Positions 1 to 9,241 of a stretch of 64,000 nt of DNA are shown here, one piece after another. Source of the stretch: an uncultured Paracoccaceae bacterium (lineage in GTDB: Bacteria; Pseudomonadota; Alphaproteobacteria; Rhodobacterales; Rhodobacteraceae). Each line of letters opens with the position of its first letter. Position 1 is the first letter of the stretch. Under the pieces are notes generated by a model that did not search any database, was not told where the DNA came from, and saw nothing but the letters and a program-made list of their open reading frames with translations. The stretch spans positions 328,125 through 392,124 of the forward strand of contig CANMIX010000001.1 of assembly GCA_947497985.1 (NCBI GenBank), read 5' to 3'. The translations under genes and the position numbers were made by a program.

Positions 1-5
1 GAATA

Positions 6-1844
6 TCATTCAGCGGCCTCGAGATTCAGGAAACCGCCTGATTGTCGGCTCCAGAATTGTGCATATAGGCCTTCGCACTGCAAAAGTTCAGAGTGCGAGC
101 CCTCTTCTACGATTTTTCCATCATCCAGAACGAGAATTCGATCCATTTGAGCAATGGTGGACAGACGGTGGGCAATTGCAATGACGGTCTTGCCCTCCAT
201 CATTCCATACAAAGTTTTCTGGATTGACGCTTCGACCTCGGAATCCAGGGCCGACGTCGCCTCATCCAACACAAGGATTGGCGCATCTTTCAGTATCACA
301 CGAGCCAATGACACACGCTGGCGCTGACCGCCGGATAATTTCACGCCCCGTTCGCCGACATGGGCATCGTATCCTTTTCGCCCCTGTGGATCCTGCAGAT
401 CCGCGATAAATTCGTCGGCTTCCGCCTGTCGCGCGGCTTCCAGCATATCCGCTTCAGTAGCTTCAGGCCGGCCATACAAAATGTTGTCGCGCACAGAGCG
501 GTGCAACAGCGACGAGTCCTGCTGAACCATGCCGATGTTGCAGCGCAGACTGTCTTGGGTCACGTCACAAATGCTCTGACCGTCGATCTTTATCTGGCCG
601 TCTTCGGCCTCATAAAACCGAAGGAGCAGTTTGACCAAGGTTGATTTACCCGCGCCCGATCTGCCAACCAGACCAATTTTCTCACCCGGTTTGATCGACA
701 GAGAGACACGATCCAGCCCGCCTTGCCCGCGTCCATAGTGGTGGCTGAGCTCGGAAATCTCGATACGGCCTTCAACCAGTTCAAGCGGTCTTGCATCTGG
801 TTTATCCACTAGGTCGATGGGTTGGGAAATTGTCTCCATACCTTCGGCGACCACGCCCAATTGGCGGAAAAACGTGGTCAGCGCCCACATGATCCAGCCC
901 GTCATCGCATTCAGTCGCAATGTCAAAGCCGTCGCAGCCGCCACAACCCCCGTGGTTGCGCCGCCATTCAACCAAAGCGCAAGACCCCAGCCGACCACGC
1001 CAACAATCAGCAGCCCGTTCAAAAAGACCAGCACCGCATCCATGGTGGTATAGATCCGCATCTCAGCCTGAATGGTCGCTCGAGTCGCCTCGATTGCTTC
1101 TTTTGCGTAGTCCAATTCACGGTCATGATGGGCAAACATTTTCACCGAATGGATATTGGCATAGCTGTCCACGACCCGCCCCGTCACTGTGGAACGGGCA
1201 TCTGAGGCAGCCTGACTTGCAGGACCCACCCGTTTCATCGTCCACCGCATAAGCGCCGCATACAAAACCAACCACGCGGCCAACGGCACCAACAGACGCA
1301 CATCCGCAGACCACAACATGATCGCTGCCCCAATGATGTAGGCCGTGGCAAAGGTGATCGCGTCGAAAGCTTGAAAAACAACCTCACCCGCGGCAGGTGG
1401 CGTCTGCATGATCCGGTTGGCGATACGGCCTGCGAAATCATTTTCGAACCAGCCAACGGATTGACGCAGAACATGTTTATGCGCGCGCCAGCGAATAATG
1501 GTGCCAAAGTTTGGGATAACTGCATTGTTCAACAACAAGACGTCGAACAATTGCAGGATCGGTCGCAGCACCAGGATGAAGGCCCCTACAAGCAATAGCT
1601 CGGTTCCATATTTGTCCCACACATCCACCGGGTCGCCGATCAAAATATCGACCACGCGCCCCATGTAAAAGATCAAACCAATCTCTATTGCTGCCACAAC
1701 GATTGACATAAACGCCGTGAGCCAAAACAATTTTCGAAACGGAACCGCATAATAGCGAAAGAACGCGCCCAACGTCTGGGGAGGATGTTCCGTCTCATCA
1801 TAGGCACCGTAAGGGTGCACCAGGTTTTCAAAAAAGCGAAACAT
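6..1844 (-). CDS. ABC exporter, fused permease and ATPase
   Basis: Half-size ABC exporter of 612 residues. An N-terminal six-helix transmembrane domain (about residues 35-330) is followed by a nucleotide-binding domain. Walker A GRSGAGKST lies near residue 395, the signature LSGGQRQR near 503 and Walker B ILVLDEATSALD near 527, so the ATPase looks intact. It probably works as a homodimer in the inner membrane exporting a lipid or drug-like molecule; the substrate cannot be told from sequence. I chose the ATG at 1844 because GGAG lies 6 nt upstream; an in-frame ATG at 1865 is possible. It follows cca on the same strand after about 145 bp, so it may have its own promoter. Confidence 0.9.
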   Translation of the reverse strand: MFRFFENLVHPYGAYDETEHPPQTLGAFFRYYAVPFRKLFWLTAFMSIVVAAIEIGLIFYMGRVVDILIGDPVDVWDKYGTELLLVGAFILVLRPILQLFDVLLLNNAVIPNFGTIIRWRAHKHVLRQSVGWFENDFAGRIANRIMQTPPAAGEVVFQAFDAITFATAYIIGAAIMLWSADVRLLVPLAAWLVLYAALMRWTMKRVGPASQAASDARSTVTGRVVDSYANIHSVKMFAHHDRELDYAKEAIEATRATIQAEMRIYTTMDAVLVFLNGLLIVGVVGWGLALWLNGGATTGVVAAATALTLRLNAMTGWIMWALTTFFRQLGVVAEGMETISQPIDLVDKPDARPLELVEGRIEISELSHHYGRGQGGLDRVSLSIKPGEKIGLVGRSGAGKSTLVKLLLRFYEAEDGQIKIDGQSICDVTQDSLRCNIGMVQQDSSLLHRSVRDNILYGRPEATEADMLEAARQAEADEFIADLQDPQGRKGYDAHVGERGVKLSGGQRQRVSLARVILKDAPILVLDEATSALDSEVEASIQKTLYGMMEGKTVIAIAHRLSTIAQMDRILVLDDGKIVEEGSHSELLQCEGLYAQFWSRQSGGFLNLEAAE

Positions 1845-1990
1845 AACCAGCTCCAGAATTTCCACGGCACAGGAATGGGGTCAGCCTAACGCGCCCGTTT
1901 AACAATACGACGGCACGCATGGGTCGGTTCAGAAATAGTAGAAAGAGCCTGCCAGGTCACCAAAAGGCGCCAAATCGGTACAATTTCGAG

Positions 1991-3160
1991 TTATTTGAGA
2001 GTGGAAAGCAAAGCGTCACGATCCATCTGAAAGGCGCTACCAATCCACGTGGCTTCAAGCTGTTTCAACACGGCGCCCAAGGCTGGTCCTGTGAACTGCG
2101 GCATCAAATCACTTGCCCGAATTGGAAAGGTAGCCGTCGAACCTGTAACCAAGGCGTCCTTCAAATCAGCTGGAAAAGGCGTCTCAAGCAATGCTGCACG
2201 TAACACACATGCGGCTTGGGCATCATGAAGCCCATGGCGGTACGAAAGCTCCGCCGCTCCCTGGGTACCCGTGGCCACGTCACGCAACACTGTCAGTCGT
2301 TTCTCTTGCGCCTTGCTCAGCCGTAAGCGACCGGAAAACACAGTCGGATCACCCAACGCGCAGAGGCGTAGGATGTTATCACACCGCTCGGCGGGGAAAG
2401 GAACGGCGCCCTCAAAGTGAACAACCGGAGCCAAAGCGCGATCGTCTGAACCTGGAAAAAGCGTCATCAAAACGCGGGTTTGACGCATCGCGGCAACAGC
2501 CGGTGCCGGATCACAAGCGCTGAGAAGTTTGAGCAGTTCATGGGTCACACGCTCACGCGATAGCTTCGTTAACCCATCTAGATTGTCAGCAATCGCCGCC
2601 AAAGCATCTGGGTCCATTCCCCCATTTGGATCGCCGTACCAGGCATGAAACCGGAAATATCGCAGCGTGCGCAGATAGTCTTCTTGAATGCGATGGTCGG
2701 CCCTACCTATAAATCGGAACTTGCGAGCCTGTAGATCTACCAGCCCATCAAGCGGGTCAAAAAGTTCGCCCGTGGGATCCGCATAAATCGCATTCATCGT
2801 AAAATCGCGACGACGGGCATCGTCTTCTATGGTCTGCGCAAAGGCTACAACAGCACGACGGCCGTCGGTGGCCACGTCCTTGCGAAAGGTCGTCACCTCA
2901 AAAGGCACATTTTCGACCACCAATGTTACGGTGCCATGATCGATCCCTGTTGGGATGGCCTTGATCCCGGCTTTGTTGGCCAGTTCCAAAACAGTGCATG
3001 GATGTGCATCGGTTGAGATATCAAGGTCGGATACTGGCGCGCCCAACAACGCATTGCGCACGCAGCCTCCGACGAAGTAGACTTGCGCGCCGTCGGCCTG
3101 TAATGCGGCGCACACCCGTTGGGTTGTATCTGCCGCTAGCCAATCCTGCTCGATCCGCAT
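1991..3160 (-). CDS. cca: CCA tRNA nucleotidyltransferase
   Basis: Adds or repairs the 3' CCA end of tRNAs. The 389-residue product has the class II polymerase-beta-type fold: the head motif VGGCVRNALLG, the catalytic carboxylates in SDLDIST, then RRDFTMNAIY and the RNA-head motif EDYLRTLRYFRFHAWYG. The reading frame extends upstream to 3268, but the ATG at 3160 gives the family N-terminus (MRIEQDWL) and lies 2 nt after the stop of the upstream Nudix gene, so translation is probably coupled. The pairing of cca with a CoA-type Nudix gene is, from memory, common in alphaproteobacteria. Confidence 0.93.
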   Translation of the reverse strand: MRIEQDWLAADTTQRVCAALQADGAQVYFVGGCVRNALLGAPVSDLDISTDAHPCTVLELANKAGIKAIPTGIDHGTVTLVVENVPFEVTTFRKDVATDGRRAVVAFAQTIEDDARRRDFTMNAIYADPTGELFDPLDGLVDLQARKFRFIGRADHRIQEDYLRTLRYFRFHAWYGDPNGGMDPDALAAIADNLDGLTKLSRERVTHELLKLLSACDPAPAVAAMRQTRVLMTLFPGSDDRALAPVVHFEGAVPFPAERCDNILRLCALGDPTVFSGRLRLSKAQEKRLTVLRDVATGTQGAAELSYRHGLHDAQAACVLRAALLETPFPADLKDALVTGSTATFPIRASDLMPQFTGPALGAVLKQLEATWIGSAFQMDRDALLSTLK

Positions 3161-3162
3161 TG

Positions 3163-3777
3163 TCAAACCATCCGACTGGCCAACGCATGCAACATGCGGG
3201 CAGAGGCACCCCAAATGTAATAGGGGCCATAGGGAATGGTGTAGTAATAGCGCCTTTGCCCACGCCAACGACGCCCTTGAACCACAAAATTCTTGGTGTT
3301 CAAAACATGTTCCAAGGGCACGGAAAACACTTCGGCGACTTCGCCAGGTTCGGGAACAGGCTGAAACGGTTGCTCTACCATGGCGACAACCGGGGTTACG
3401 TGAAAGCTCGTGACCGTCTCATGTGGCGCGAGGCTGCCCAACACGCGAACGGAACGAGGCGACAGACCGATTTCCTCATCCGCCTCACGCAAAGCTGCTG
3501 CAATGACGCCGTCGTCGCTTTCGTCAACCTTCCCCCCGGGAAAAGCAATCTGACCCGGATGATGTTTTAAGGCAGAGGACCGTTTTGTCAGAATAATCCG
3601 TGGCCCGGATGCGGCCATGACAATTGGCATCAAGACGCCCGCAGGGCGTAATTTGCGGTTTGGTGGCAGCTCTACATCAGGGTTGAGGTCAAAATCTGAC
3701 GAGCCTTCACCGGCTCGCCCCAATGCCTCTTCAACCTGTTGGATCAACTCATGCACCTGCGTTTTTGTCCGCATCAA
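3163..3777 (-). CDS. Nudix hydrolase, CoA pyrophosphatase type
   Basis: The 204-residue protein carries a complete Nudix box (GGKVDESDDGVIAAALREAD followed by EEIGL) preceded by LTKRSSALKHHPGQIAFPGG, the hallmark of the NudL/CoA-diphosphatase branch. Such enzymes cleave CoA or its derivatives to phosphopantetheine and 3',5'-ADP; that is family knowledge, not shown here. It overlaps the end of hslO by 29 nt and is followed 2 nt later by cca, which indicates one operon. Two adjacent ATGs (3777, 3774) are possible starts. Confidence 0.88.
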   Translation of the reverse strand: MMRTKTQVHELIQQVEEALGRAGEGSSDFDLNPDVELPPNRKLRPAGVLMPIVMAASGPRIILTKRSSALKHHPGQIAFPGGKVDESDDGVIAAALREADEEIGLSPRSVRVLGSLAPHETVTSFHVTPVVAMVEQPFQPVPEPGEVAEVFSVPLEHVLNTKNFVVQGRRWRGQRRYYYTIPYGPYYIWGASARMLHALASRMV

Positions 3778-4735
3778 AACCCAACGTCTTGGGGTCCATG
3801 TCGTAGTGCGAGCTGCAGAACTGACAATCCGCCGTCACGCGGCCGGCTTCGTTGGTCATTTTTTCGAGGTCTCGCGCGGAATAGATCGACAAGCTTTGGC
3901 GCACGCGATCTTCCGAGCAGGTACAGCCAAATTTAACCATCTGCGCGTCAAATACCCGTGGTTGCTCTTCATGAAACAGGCGCAACAACAAATCATTTGG
4001 CGCAACCGAAGGACCAACCAACTCGAATTCCTCAACAGTATCGAGAAGGATGTTCACGCGGTTCCAGTTCTCTTCCTCATCGTCCGCAACCAAATCAGTC
4101 GATGACAGAACTTCGCCCGATCCTTCTTGGTTCGCCACAAATGGGGACGCTTTTGGCATGTGTTGCAACATGACCCCGCCTGCACGCCAATGGGCTTCAA
4201 CGCCCGGTTCCGACGACAGTCCAAATTCCAGCTTAAATGTAGTGGGCAGCTGTTCGGACTGTGCAAAATAGGATTCTGCGCAAGCCGCAAGGGAACCACC
4301 TGCCAATGGCGTGATACCCTGATAGGGTTTCATACCTTCGCCCTGGTCGATCATAATGGCGAAATAACCATCACCAACCTGATCAAATGGCTCGCCGTCT
4401 GTCAGCCTGTCTGCATCAAAACTCGCATAGGCCCGAATTCGCGCGGGTTCACCCTCGTTTTCGGGCGCATAGTAATCCGTTGCAATCATGCGAACCGGAC
4501 CTTTTGATTGGACCTGCAACGAAAGCTTCCACTGCAGCTTTACCGTCTGCCCGATCAAGGCCGTCAGCAGCGCCATCTCTGCCACAAGCGCTTCGACTTT
4601 TTCGGGATAATCATGTTGTTTCAGAATACCGTCCAAAACACCGTCAAGACGCGCCACACGGCCGCGCATGTCAGGTACATCAAGTTGGAAAGGCAGGACT
4701 GTATCGTCCCATGCGATTTTTGAGGCGAGGGTCAT
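3749..4735 (-). CDS. hslO: Redox-regulated chaperone Hsp33
   Basis: Hsp33 is a cytoplasmic holdase activated when its C-terminal zinc centre is oxidised and unfolds. The 328-residue product has the expected zinc-binding cysteines at the C-terminus: CTC in KFGCTCSEDR and CQFC in TADCQFCSSHYD. The start ATG at 4735 is preceded by an AGGAAA ribosome site. It is the first gene of a minus-strand run with a Nudix hydrolase and cca, and its tail runs into the Nudix gene. The last 15 residues or so past the zinc domain are Asp/Lys-rich. Confidence 0.95.
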   Translation of the reverse strand: MTLASKIAWDDTVLPFQLDVPDMRGRVARLDGVLDGILKQHDYPEKVEALVAEMALLTALIGQTVKLQWKLSLQVQSKGPVRMIATDYYAPENEGEPARIRAYASFDADRLTDGEPFDQVGDGYFAIMIDQGEGMKPYQGITPLAGGSLAACAESYFAQSEQLPTTFKLEFGLSSEPGVEAHWRAGGVMLQHMPKASPFVANQEGSGEVLSSTDLVADDEEENWNRVNILLDTVEEFELVGPSVAPNDLLLRLFHEEQPRVFDAQMVKFGCTCSEDRVRQSLSIYSARDLEKMTNEAGRVTADCQFCSSHYDMDPKTLGFDADKNAGA

Positions 4736-4813
4736 GGGGTTTCCTTAGACGCCGGAGTTTGGCATATCGAGCCTATATAGGTTTACCACCCCAAGTGTGA
4801 AGAGGGCAGTCCC

Positions 4814-5251
4814 ATGATCCGCCGTTTTGGAGAATCCCCAAAAGCGGGAATTCGTTACCGTGCGCGCCCAGGCGCCTATGCGATCTTACCCTATAACGGG
4901 CGTCTATTGCTTACTGTCCAGCGCGCGCTGGACCCTGATCTTCAATTGCCGGGTGGTGGGATTGAACGGGGTGAAGCGCCAATTCCTGCACTTCATCGCG
5001 AAGTATATGAGGAAACCGGTTGGTTGATATCGGCTCCGCGCAAACTGGGCGTCTTCAGGCGTTTTGTCTTTATGCCAGAGTACGACTTATGGGCAGAAAA
5101 AATCTGCCATATTTACAAAGCGCACCCGGTTCGCCGCATTGGACCACCGTTGGAACCAGGACACGAAGCCATTTGGATGGACCCGCAAGAAGCCGCTTTT
5201 TCGCTCGGAAACGCCGGCGATCGCCATTTTGTATCAACACTGCTCGGCTAA
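4814..5251 (+). CDS. Nudix hydrolase
   Basis: Small 145-residue Nudix protein. The box is GGGIERGEAPIPALHREVYE followed by ETGW, with all metal-ligand glutamates present. The N-terminus (about residues 1-25) is basic and Arg-rich (MIRRFGESPKAGIRYRARPG). The substrate is unknown; the protein is short and has no accessory domain. It is transcribed away from hslO (78 bp between starts) and ends only 8 bp before the convergent end of the receiver-phosphatase gene. Confidence 0.85.
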   Translation: MIRRFGESPKAGIRYRARPGAYAILPYNGRLLLTVQRALDPDLQLPGGGIERGEAPIPALHREVYEETGWLISAPRKLGVFRRFVFMPEYDLWAEKICHIYKAHPVRRIGPPLEPGHEAIWMDPQEAAFSLGNAGDRHFVSTLLG

Positions 5252-5259
5252 CTTAGTAA

Positions 5260-6534
5260 CTACGTGCCGTTGTATTCAAACAAGGTCGCGGAAACATCGT
5301 CTTCCATTCCGAACTCTTTCGACATGACTTGGGTCAGGTTCCAATACATCTCATCCAAGAATTCCTGACCAGATTGACCGCTATCGCACTTTCGCACCAA
5401 ATCGATCAATCCTTCGTCGTCAAGCATCTCGCCGCTTTCTAGGCGAGCTTCGGTGAAACCATCCGAGTACAAGAGAAGCCGATCACCTTTTTCCAAGACG
5501 ACTTCTTCGCGCGAATAAGCAATGTCTGGAACAAGGCCAACCGGAACGCCACCTTGGCCAATGAATTCCATACTGCCGTCTTTTCGGATCAGAAGTGGAT
5601 GAGGATGTCCAGCTTGCACCATTTTCAAAAGCCCACTGCGCAAATCGACGGTGCAGTAGGCCATGGTGAAGTATTCTTCGATTCCAGTATCCGCGATCAA
5701 ACGTGCATTCAGAATGCTTGCCACTTCTTCTGGCGACTTCAGCGCAAAATATCGGTTAAACCTCTGTTCCATCGCGACGTTCTGATCAAAATGGGTCGAC
5801 GACAGGTAACCGCCCAAACGCGCCGTCATCATGGCGGAGGTGATACCATGCCCAGACACGTCAATGGAATAAAATCCGAGACGGTTCACACCCGGTGAGA
5901 ACATACCAACCAAATCGCCGCCGATGTGGCCACATGGTTTCAGGAGCAGGCTGACATCCGAAGATCCAAATGTGCCGTGGAGTTCAGGAACCAAAGATTC
6001 TTGAATTTTGCGCGCCTGCATCAAGTCTTTGTCGATTGCATCGTATACACGTTGGAGTTCATCCAAAGTTTCAGAAACAATTCTATTCTTTTCTGATAGT
6101 TCGCGTTGCATCCGCAAAATACGTTCACCCGCAGAAATACGCGCGCGCAATTCATCGGAGCTTACAGGTTTTGTCAGAAAATCATCCGCGCCGGAATGCA
6201 GTCCTTCGGCAACTTCATTTTTTTCGCTTTTTGAAGTTAGAAGAATAAAATAGCTATAATCGTCGGAATTTAATTTCCGCAGGTTGCGGCAAAATTCCAA
6301 TCCGTTCATTCCAGGCATCATCCAATCGCTCAAGATCAGATCAGGCGCTTCTTCCTGGCAAATCTCCATCGCTGACGCGCCGCTGTCCGCTTCGACAACG
6401 TCGAAACCCCATTTTTTCAAGGAGGCTACGAGTATTCGTCGTTGCAGTCGGCTATCGTCTACGACCAGGACGCGCCGGATCGACCCAGTCATCTCAACCG
6501 GCTCCGCTTCGTCGTTATTAAGGTCTGGCAGCAC
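5260..6534 (-). CDS. Response regulator fused to SpoIIE/PP2C phosphatase (RbaY/RsbU-like)
   Basis: Partner-switching phosphatase. The N-terminal receiver domain (about residues 20-140) has the acidic pair (VVDDSR), the phosphoacceptor Asp in LILSDWMMPGMNG and the Lys in FLTKPVS. A helical linker (about 140-190) may form a coiled coil. The C-terminal PP2C/SpoIIE domain has metal-binding motifs GGDLVG, DVSGHG, YSDGFTEA and EDDVSAT. By family it dephosphorylates an anti-anti-sigma factor when its receiver is phosphorylated; RbaY of Rhodobacter capsulatus has this architecture. No anti-sigma or anti-anti-sigma gene is adjacent. A GTG at 6543 sits directly on the Shine-Dalgarno AAGAGG, so I prefer the GTG at 6534, 8 nt downstream. 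A divergent Hpt gene follows. Confidence 0.88.
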   Translation of the reverse strand: MLPDLNNDEAEPVEMTGSIRRVLVVDDSRLQRRILVASLKKWGFDVVEADSGASAMEICQEEAPDLILSDWMMPGMNGLEFCRNLRKLNSDDYSYFILLTSKSEKNEVAEGLHSGADDFLTKPVSSDELRARISAGERILRMQRELSEKNRIVSETLDELQRVYDAIDKDLMQARKIQESLVPELHGTFGSSDVSLLLKPCGHIGGDLVGMFSPGVNRLGFYSIDVSGHGITSAMMTARLGGYLSSTHFDQNVAMEQRFNRYFALKSPEEVASILNARLIADTGIEEYFTMAYCTVDLRSGLLKMVQAGHPHPLLIRKDGSMEFIGQGGVPVGLVPDIAYSREEVVLEKGDRLLLYSDGFTEARLESGEMLDDEGLIDLVRKCDSGQSGQEFLDEMYWNLTQVMSKEFGMEDDVSATLFEYNGT

Positions 6535-6709
6535 CGAGGGCACCTCTTAAAAAGGGATAATTCTGATGTTCTCACTTGGCACTATCCTGGGAGACCTTTA
6601 ACAGTCCATGAAATCTAAAAATTGATCAAAGATCGCACTTTCACTGTAATTTTACCGATGTCAAATTACCACCGTCCTGAATTCGGATGATATAGAACGG
6701 GAAACCGAC

Positions 6710-7033
6710 ATGATTGACTGGTCTAAAGCAATGGAACTGCGCGAGGAAATCGGCGCAGATGACTTTGAAGAAGTCGTAGAAATCTTTTTGGAAGAAGTCG
6801 AGGGCGTTCTTGATAAGTTGCGCACCGGCGACAAAAGCCAACTGGAACAGGACTTGCACTTTTTGAAAGGCTCGGCGCTGAATTTGGGCTTCCGCCAGTT
6901 TTCAACCCTCTGTCAGGAAGGCGAAAGCGCGTCTTCTCGAGGGGACAGTGCCAGTGTAGATTTGGGAATTATTCTAAAGCTTTACGACGAATCCAAAGCC
7001 GTATTTCTGCAAGAACTTCCCTCTCACTGCTAA
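6710..7033 (+). CDS. Hpt-domain histidine phosphotransfer protein
   Basis: Stand-alone Hpt protein of 107 residues. The phosphorylatable His lies in LHFLKGSALNLGF (near residue 48), matching the HxLKGSxxNLG core of Hpt domains. The protein is acidic and helical, with no kinase or receiver part. It is divergent from the receiver-SpoIIE phosphatase gene across a 175-bp interval, so a simple hypothesis is that it delivers phosphate to that receiver. That is inferred from position only. Confidence 0.86.
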   Translation: MIDWSKAMELREEIGADDFEEVVEIFLEEVEGVLDKLRTGDKSQLEQDLHFLKGSALNLGFRQFSTLCQEGESASSRGDSASVDLGIILKLYDESKAVFLQELPSHC

Positions 7034-7051
7034 GGCCACCGGCCTGAACCC

Positions 7052-8278
7052 TCAGATCAGAAACTGCGCTAATGTCTCGTCATTGGTGATGTCTGTGAAT
7101 GCCATACCGCTGCTGTCGAGACGGTCAAAAATGTGGCGGAAATTCTCGGGCTTTTTGGTTTCGATCCCGATTAGAACGGTTCCAAAATTCCGAGCAGATT
7201 TTTTCAAATATTCAAATCTTGCAATATCATCTTCGGGGCCCAGAATGTTCAGAAACTCCTTCAATGCACCCGGACGCTGAGGAAGACGAAGCAGCAAATA
7301 TTTTTTGATTCCCGAGTATCGTTGCGCGCGTTCTTTGACCTCAGGCAGGCGTTCGAAGTCAAAATTTCCACCGGATGTTACACAAACAATCGTTTTGCCA
7401 CGAATCCAGCTTAGCACGTCGCCGAGCGCCTCAACGGCAAGTGCCCCCGCAGGTTCCAACACAATTCCTTCGACGTTCAGCATTTCGATGATCGTTGTGC
7501 AGATACGATCTTCGGGCAATGCCAGCACGTCCGGCGCAGGTGTTTTTTGCAAAAGGGCGAAAGGCTTTTCCCCGATTTTCCCAACCGCGGCGCCGTCAAC
7601 AAAAGTATCGACGCTGTCCAACGCCACCGGACGTCCCGCCGCCAACGCCGCTTTCAAACATGCGCCGCCCAAGGGTTCGACGAACAGGCAGTGCACGCTA
7701 TCGCCGAACCAAGTTGCGACCCCTGATGACATGCCCCCGCCGCCAACCGGTAAGATAACGTGATCAGGTGTGCGCCCAAGTTGGTCCTCGATTTCAACTG
7801 CGATGGAGGCTTGGCCTTCGATCACATCGTCGTCGTCAAACGGAGACAGAAAGTGCCCGCCCTGACGAGCGCACCAAGCTTGTGCCGCCGCGAGCGTGTC
7901 ATCGAAATAGTCACCGGTCAGATGGATCTCAATCTGGGATCCTCCAAACATGCGTGTTTTCTGGATTTTCTGCTGCGGCGTGGTCACCGGCATGAAGATC
8001 ACACCACGCTTGCCCAGCTGCTTACACATAAAGGCAACGCCCTGCGCATGATTGCCGGCTGAAGCGCAAACAAACAGATCTTGGTCCGGTTGTTTGCGCA
8101 TCGCATTCAGTGCGCCGCGGATCTTGTAGGATCGAACCGGGCTGAGATCCTCTCGCTTGAGGTAGATGTCTGCCCCAAACCGTTCAGATAACATGACGTT
8201 TCGTTGGAGTGGCGTCGCGGGAAACACGTCTCGCATGGCTTGGGTTGCAGTGCGGGCTTTGGTCTGGAAATCAGTCAT
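7052..8278 (-). CDS. ilvA: Threonine ammonia-lyase (threonine dehydratase)
   Basis: PLP enzyme converting threonine to 2-oxobutanoate, the first step to isoleucine. The 408-residue product has the Schiff-base lysine in VRSYKIRGA, the phosphate-binding glycine loop PVGGGGMSSG and a C-terminal ACT-like regulatory region (about residues 325-408) ending TDITNDETLAQFLI. One regulatory segment, not two, puts it with the shorter biosynthetic forms. The ORF extends to 8377, but the ATG at 8278 (MTDFQTKARTATQAM) fits the family N-terminus. It lies 67 bp behind a membrane-protein gene on the same strand. Confidence 0.92.
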   Translation of the reverse strand: MTDFQTKARTATQAMRDVFPATPLQRNVMLSERFGADIYLKREDLSPVRSYKIRGALNAMRKQPDQDLFVCASAGNHAQGVAFMCKQLGKRGVIFMPVTTPQQKIQKTRMFGGSQIEIHLTGDYFDDTLAAAQAWCARQGGHFLSPFDDDDVIEGQASIAVEIEDQLGRTPDHVILPVGGGGMSSGVATWFGDSVHCLFVEPLGGACLKAALAAGRPVALDSVDTFVDGAAVGKIGEKPFALLQKTPAPDVLALPEDRICTTIIEMLNVEGIVLEPAGALAVEALGDVLSWIRGKTIVCVTSGGNFDFERLPEVKERAQRYSGIKKYLLLRLPQRPGALKEFLNILGPEDDIARFEYLKKSARNFGTVLIGIETKKPENFRHIFDRLDSSGMAFTDITNDETLAQFLI

Positions 8279-8345
8279 GCACCCTAGGTGGCGTATGCCT
8301 GCCCCTGTGACAAGGGGCAGACGTGAGGCAATTTGCAAGACCGCG

Positions 8346-9104
8346 TTAGATTTCACGACCTTCGACATAAACGCCATAAATTGTCGTCGCGATGCTGATC
8401 TGCAGAAAAAACAAGAAGACCGTCAACAAGACACTCAGCCAAACAAACACGTTTTCTGGAAGAATCAACCCTCCGCCGCTTTGAAAAAAGCTAAAAACCG
8501 CAAGGATCAGCGACAAGCAGAATAAAACACCCGAGCCGGGTTTAGTCGCTGCCCATGCGGCACCAAATCCGTTCCCGTCCGCGCCCAAGGCAATACCAGG
8601 CAGCACGGGCGTTAATCGGTAGACCACCCACGGCGTCACGATTGAAATTACTAAATTAACCACCAGTCCAACAGACGTACCCAACGAAACGCCGTTCATA
8701 CCGAGAATCCAAACAAGCGATAATGTGGGGATCAGAACTAAAACTAAGATGCCCAAATAGGCAAAGAAGTACTTAAATATGCTCGCGATCTCGACCTTGT
8801 TAATCCAATCAACCGGCGTCTCAAGCAGCACGAAACGGTGCCATGTGACAACAGGCCAAATCAGAACCAAATTTATCAGGATTATGAACAGTAAAATCAT
8901 CAGGATGAGCCCGATCACCGCGCCAAAGTTACCAAGGTAAAGCTGAAACAGCTTGTCCCCTTGGATTTGCACAACGATCGCGATCACCAATACGATGGTG
9001 AGCAAAAAGGGCACTGTGAAAATCTTGAAAATGGTGCTGGCGTTGCGGGCCAACATTGTCAATGAATGGATCAAGATCCGCCAGGCTATCGTAAAAATTG
9101 CCAT
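8346..9104 (-). CDS. Integral membrane protein of unknown function
   Basis: I do not recognise the family. The 252-residue product has about six hydrophobic segments (FLLTIVLVIAIVVQI, LILMILLFIILINLVLIWPV, YLGILVLVLIPTLSLVWIL, a Val/Ile-rich helix, and two near the C-terminus). It has no signal peptide cleavage site and no known catalytic motif. The ORF runs to 9293, but the ATG at 9104 (MAIFTIAWRIL) starts directly before the membrane-like part. It is upstream of ilvA on the same strand and divergent from argG. Confidence 0.75.
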   Translation of the reverse strand: MAIFTIAWRILIHSLTMLARNASTIFKIFTVPFLLTIVLVIAIVVQIQGDKLFQLYLGNFGAVIGLILMILLFIILINLVLIWPVVTWHRFVLLETPVDWINKVEIASIFKYFFAYLGILVLVLIPTLSLVWILGMNGVSLGTSVGLVVNLVISIVTPWVVYRLTPVLPGIALGADGNGFGAAWAATKPGSGVLFCLSLILAVFSFFQSGGGLILPENVFVWLSVLLTVFLFFLQISIATTIYGVYVEGREI

Positions 9105-9135
9105 AATATGTCTTTCGGTATTGTTTAGGTTGAAT

Positions 9136-9147
9136 ATCGTTAACGAT
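9136..9147. promoter_or_regulatory. 12-bp perfect palindrome between divergent genes
   Basis: ATCGTTAACGAT is a perfect palindrome in the 137-bp region between the membrane-protein gene (start 9104) and argG (start 9242). Its place is where an operator would act on either gene. The binding protein is unknown; the sequence does not resemble a classical ARG box. Confidence 0.4.
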
Positions 9148-9241
9148 TTACCCCAACTCGATTTGACTGCAACCCCTGAAATCCTTGCCCTTGGTTCGAA
9201 AAAGCGGTAGGGCGCTTTCGTTCTGATCAAAAGGAAAACCC

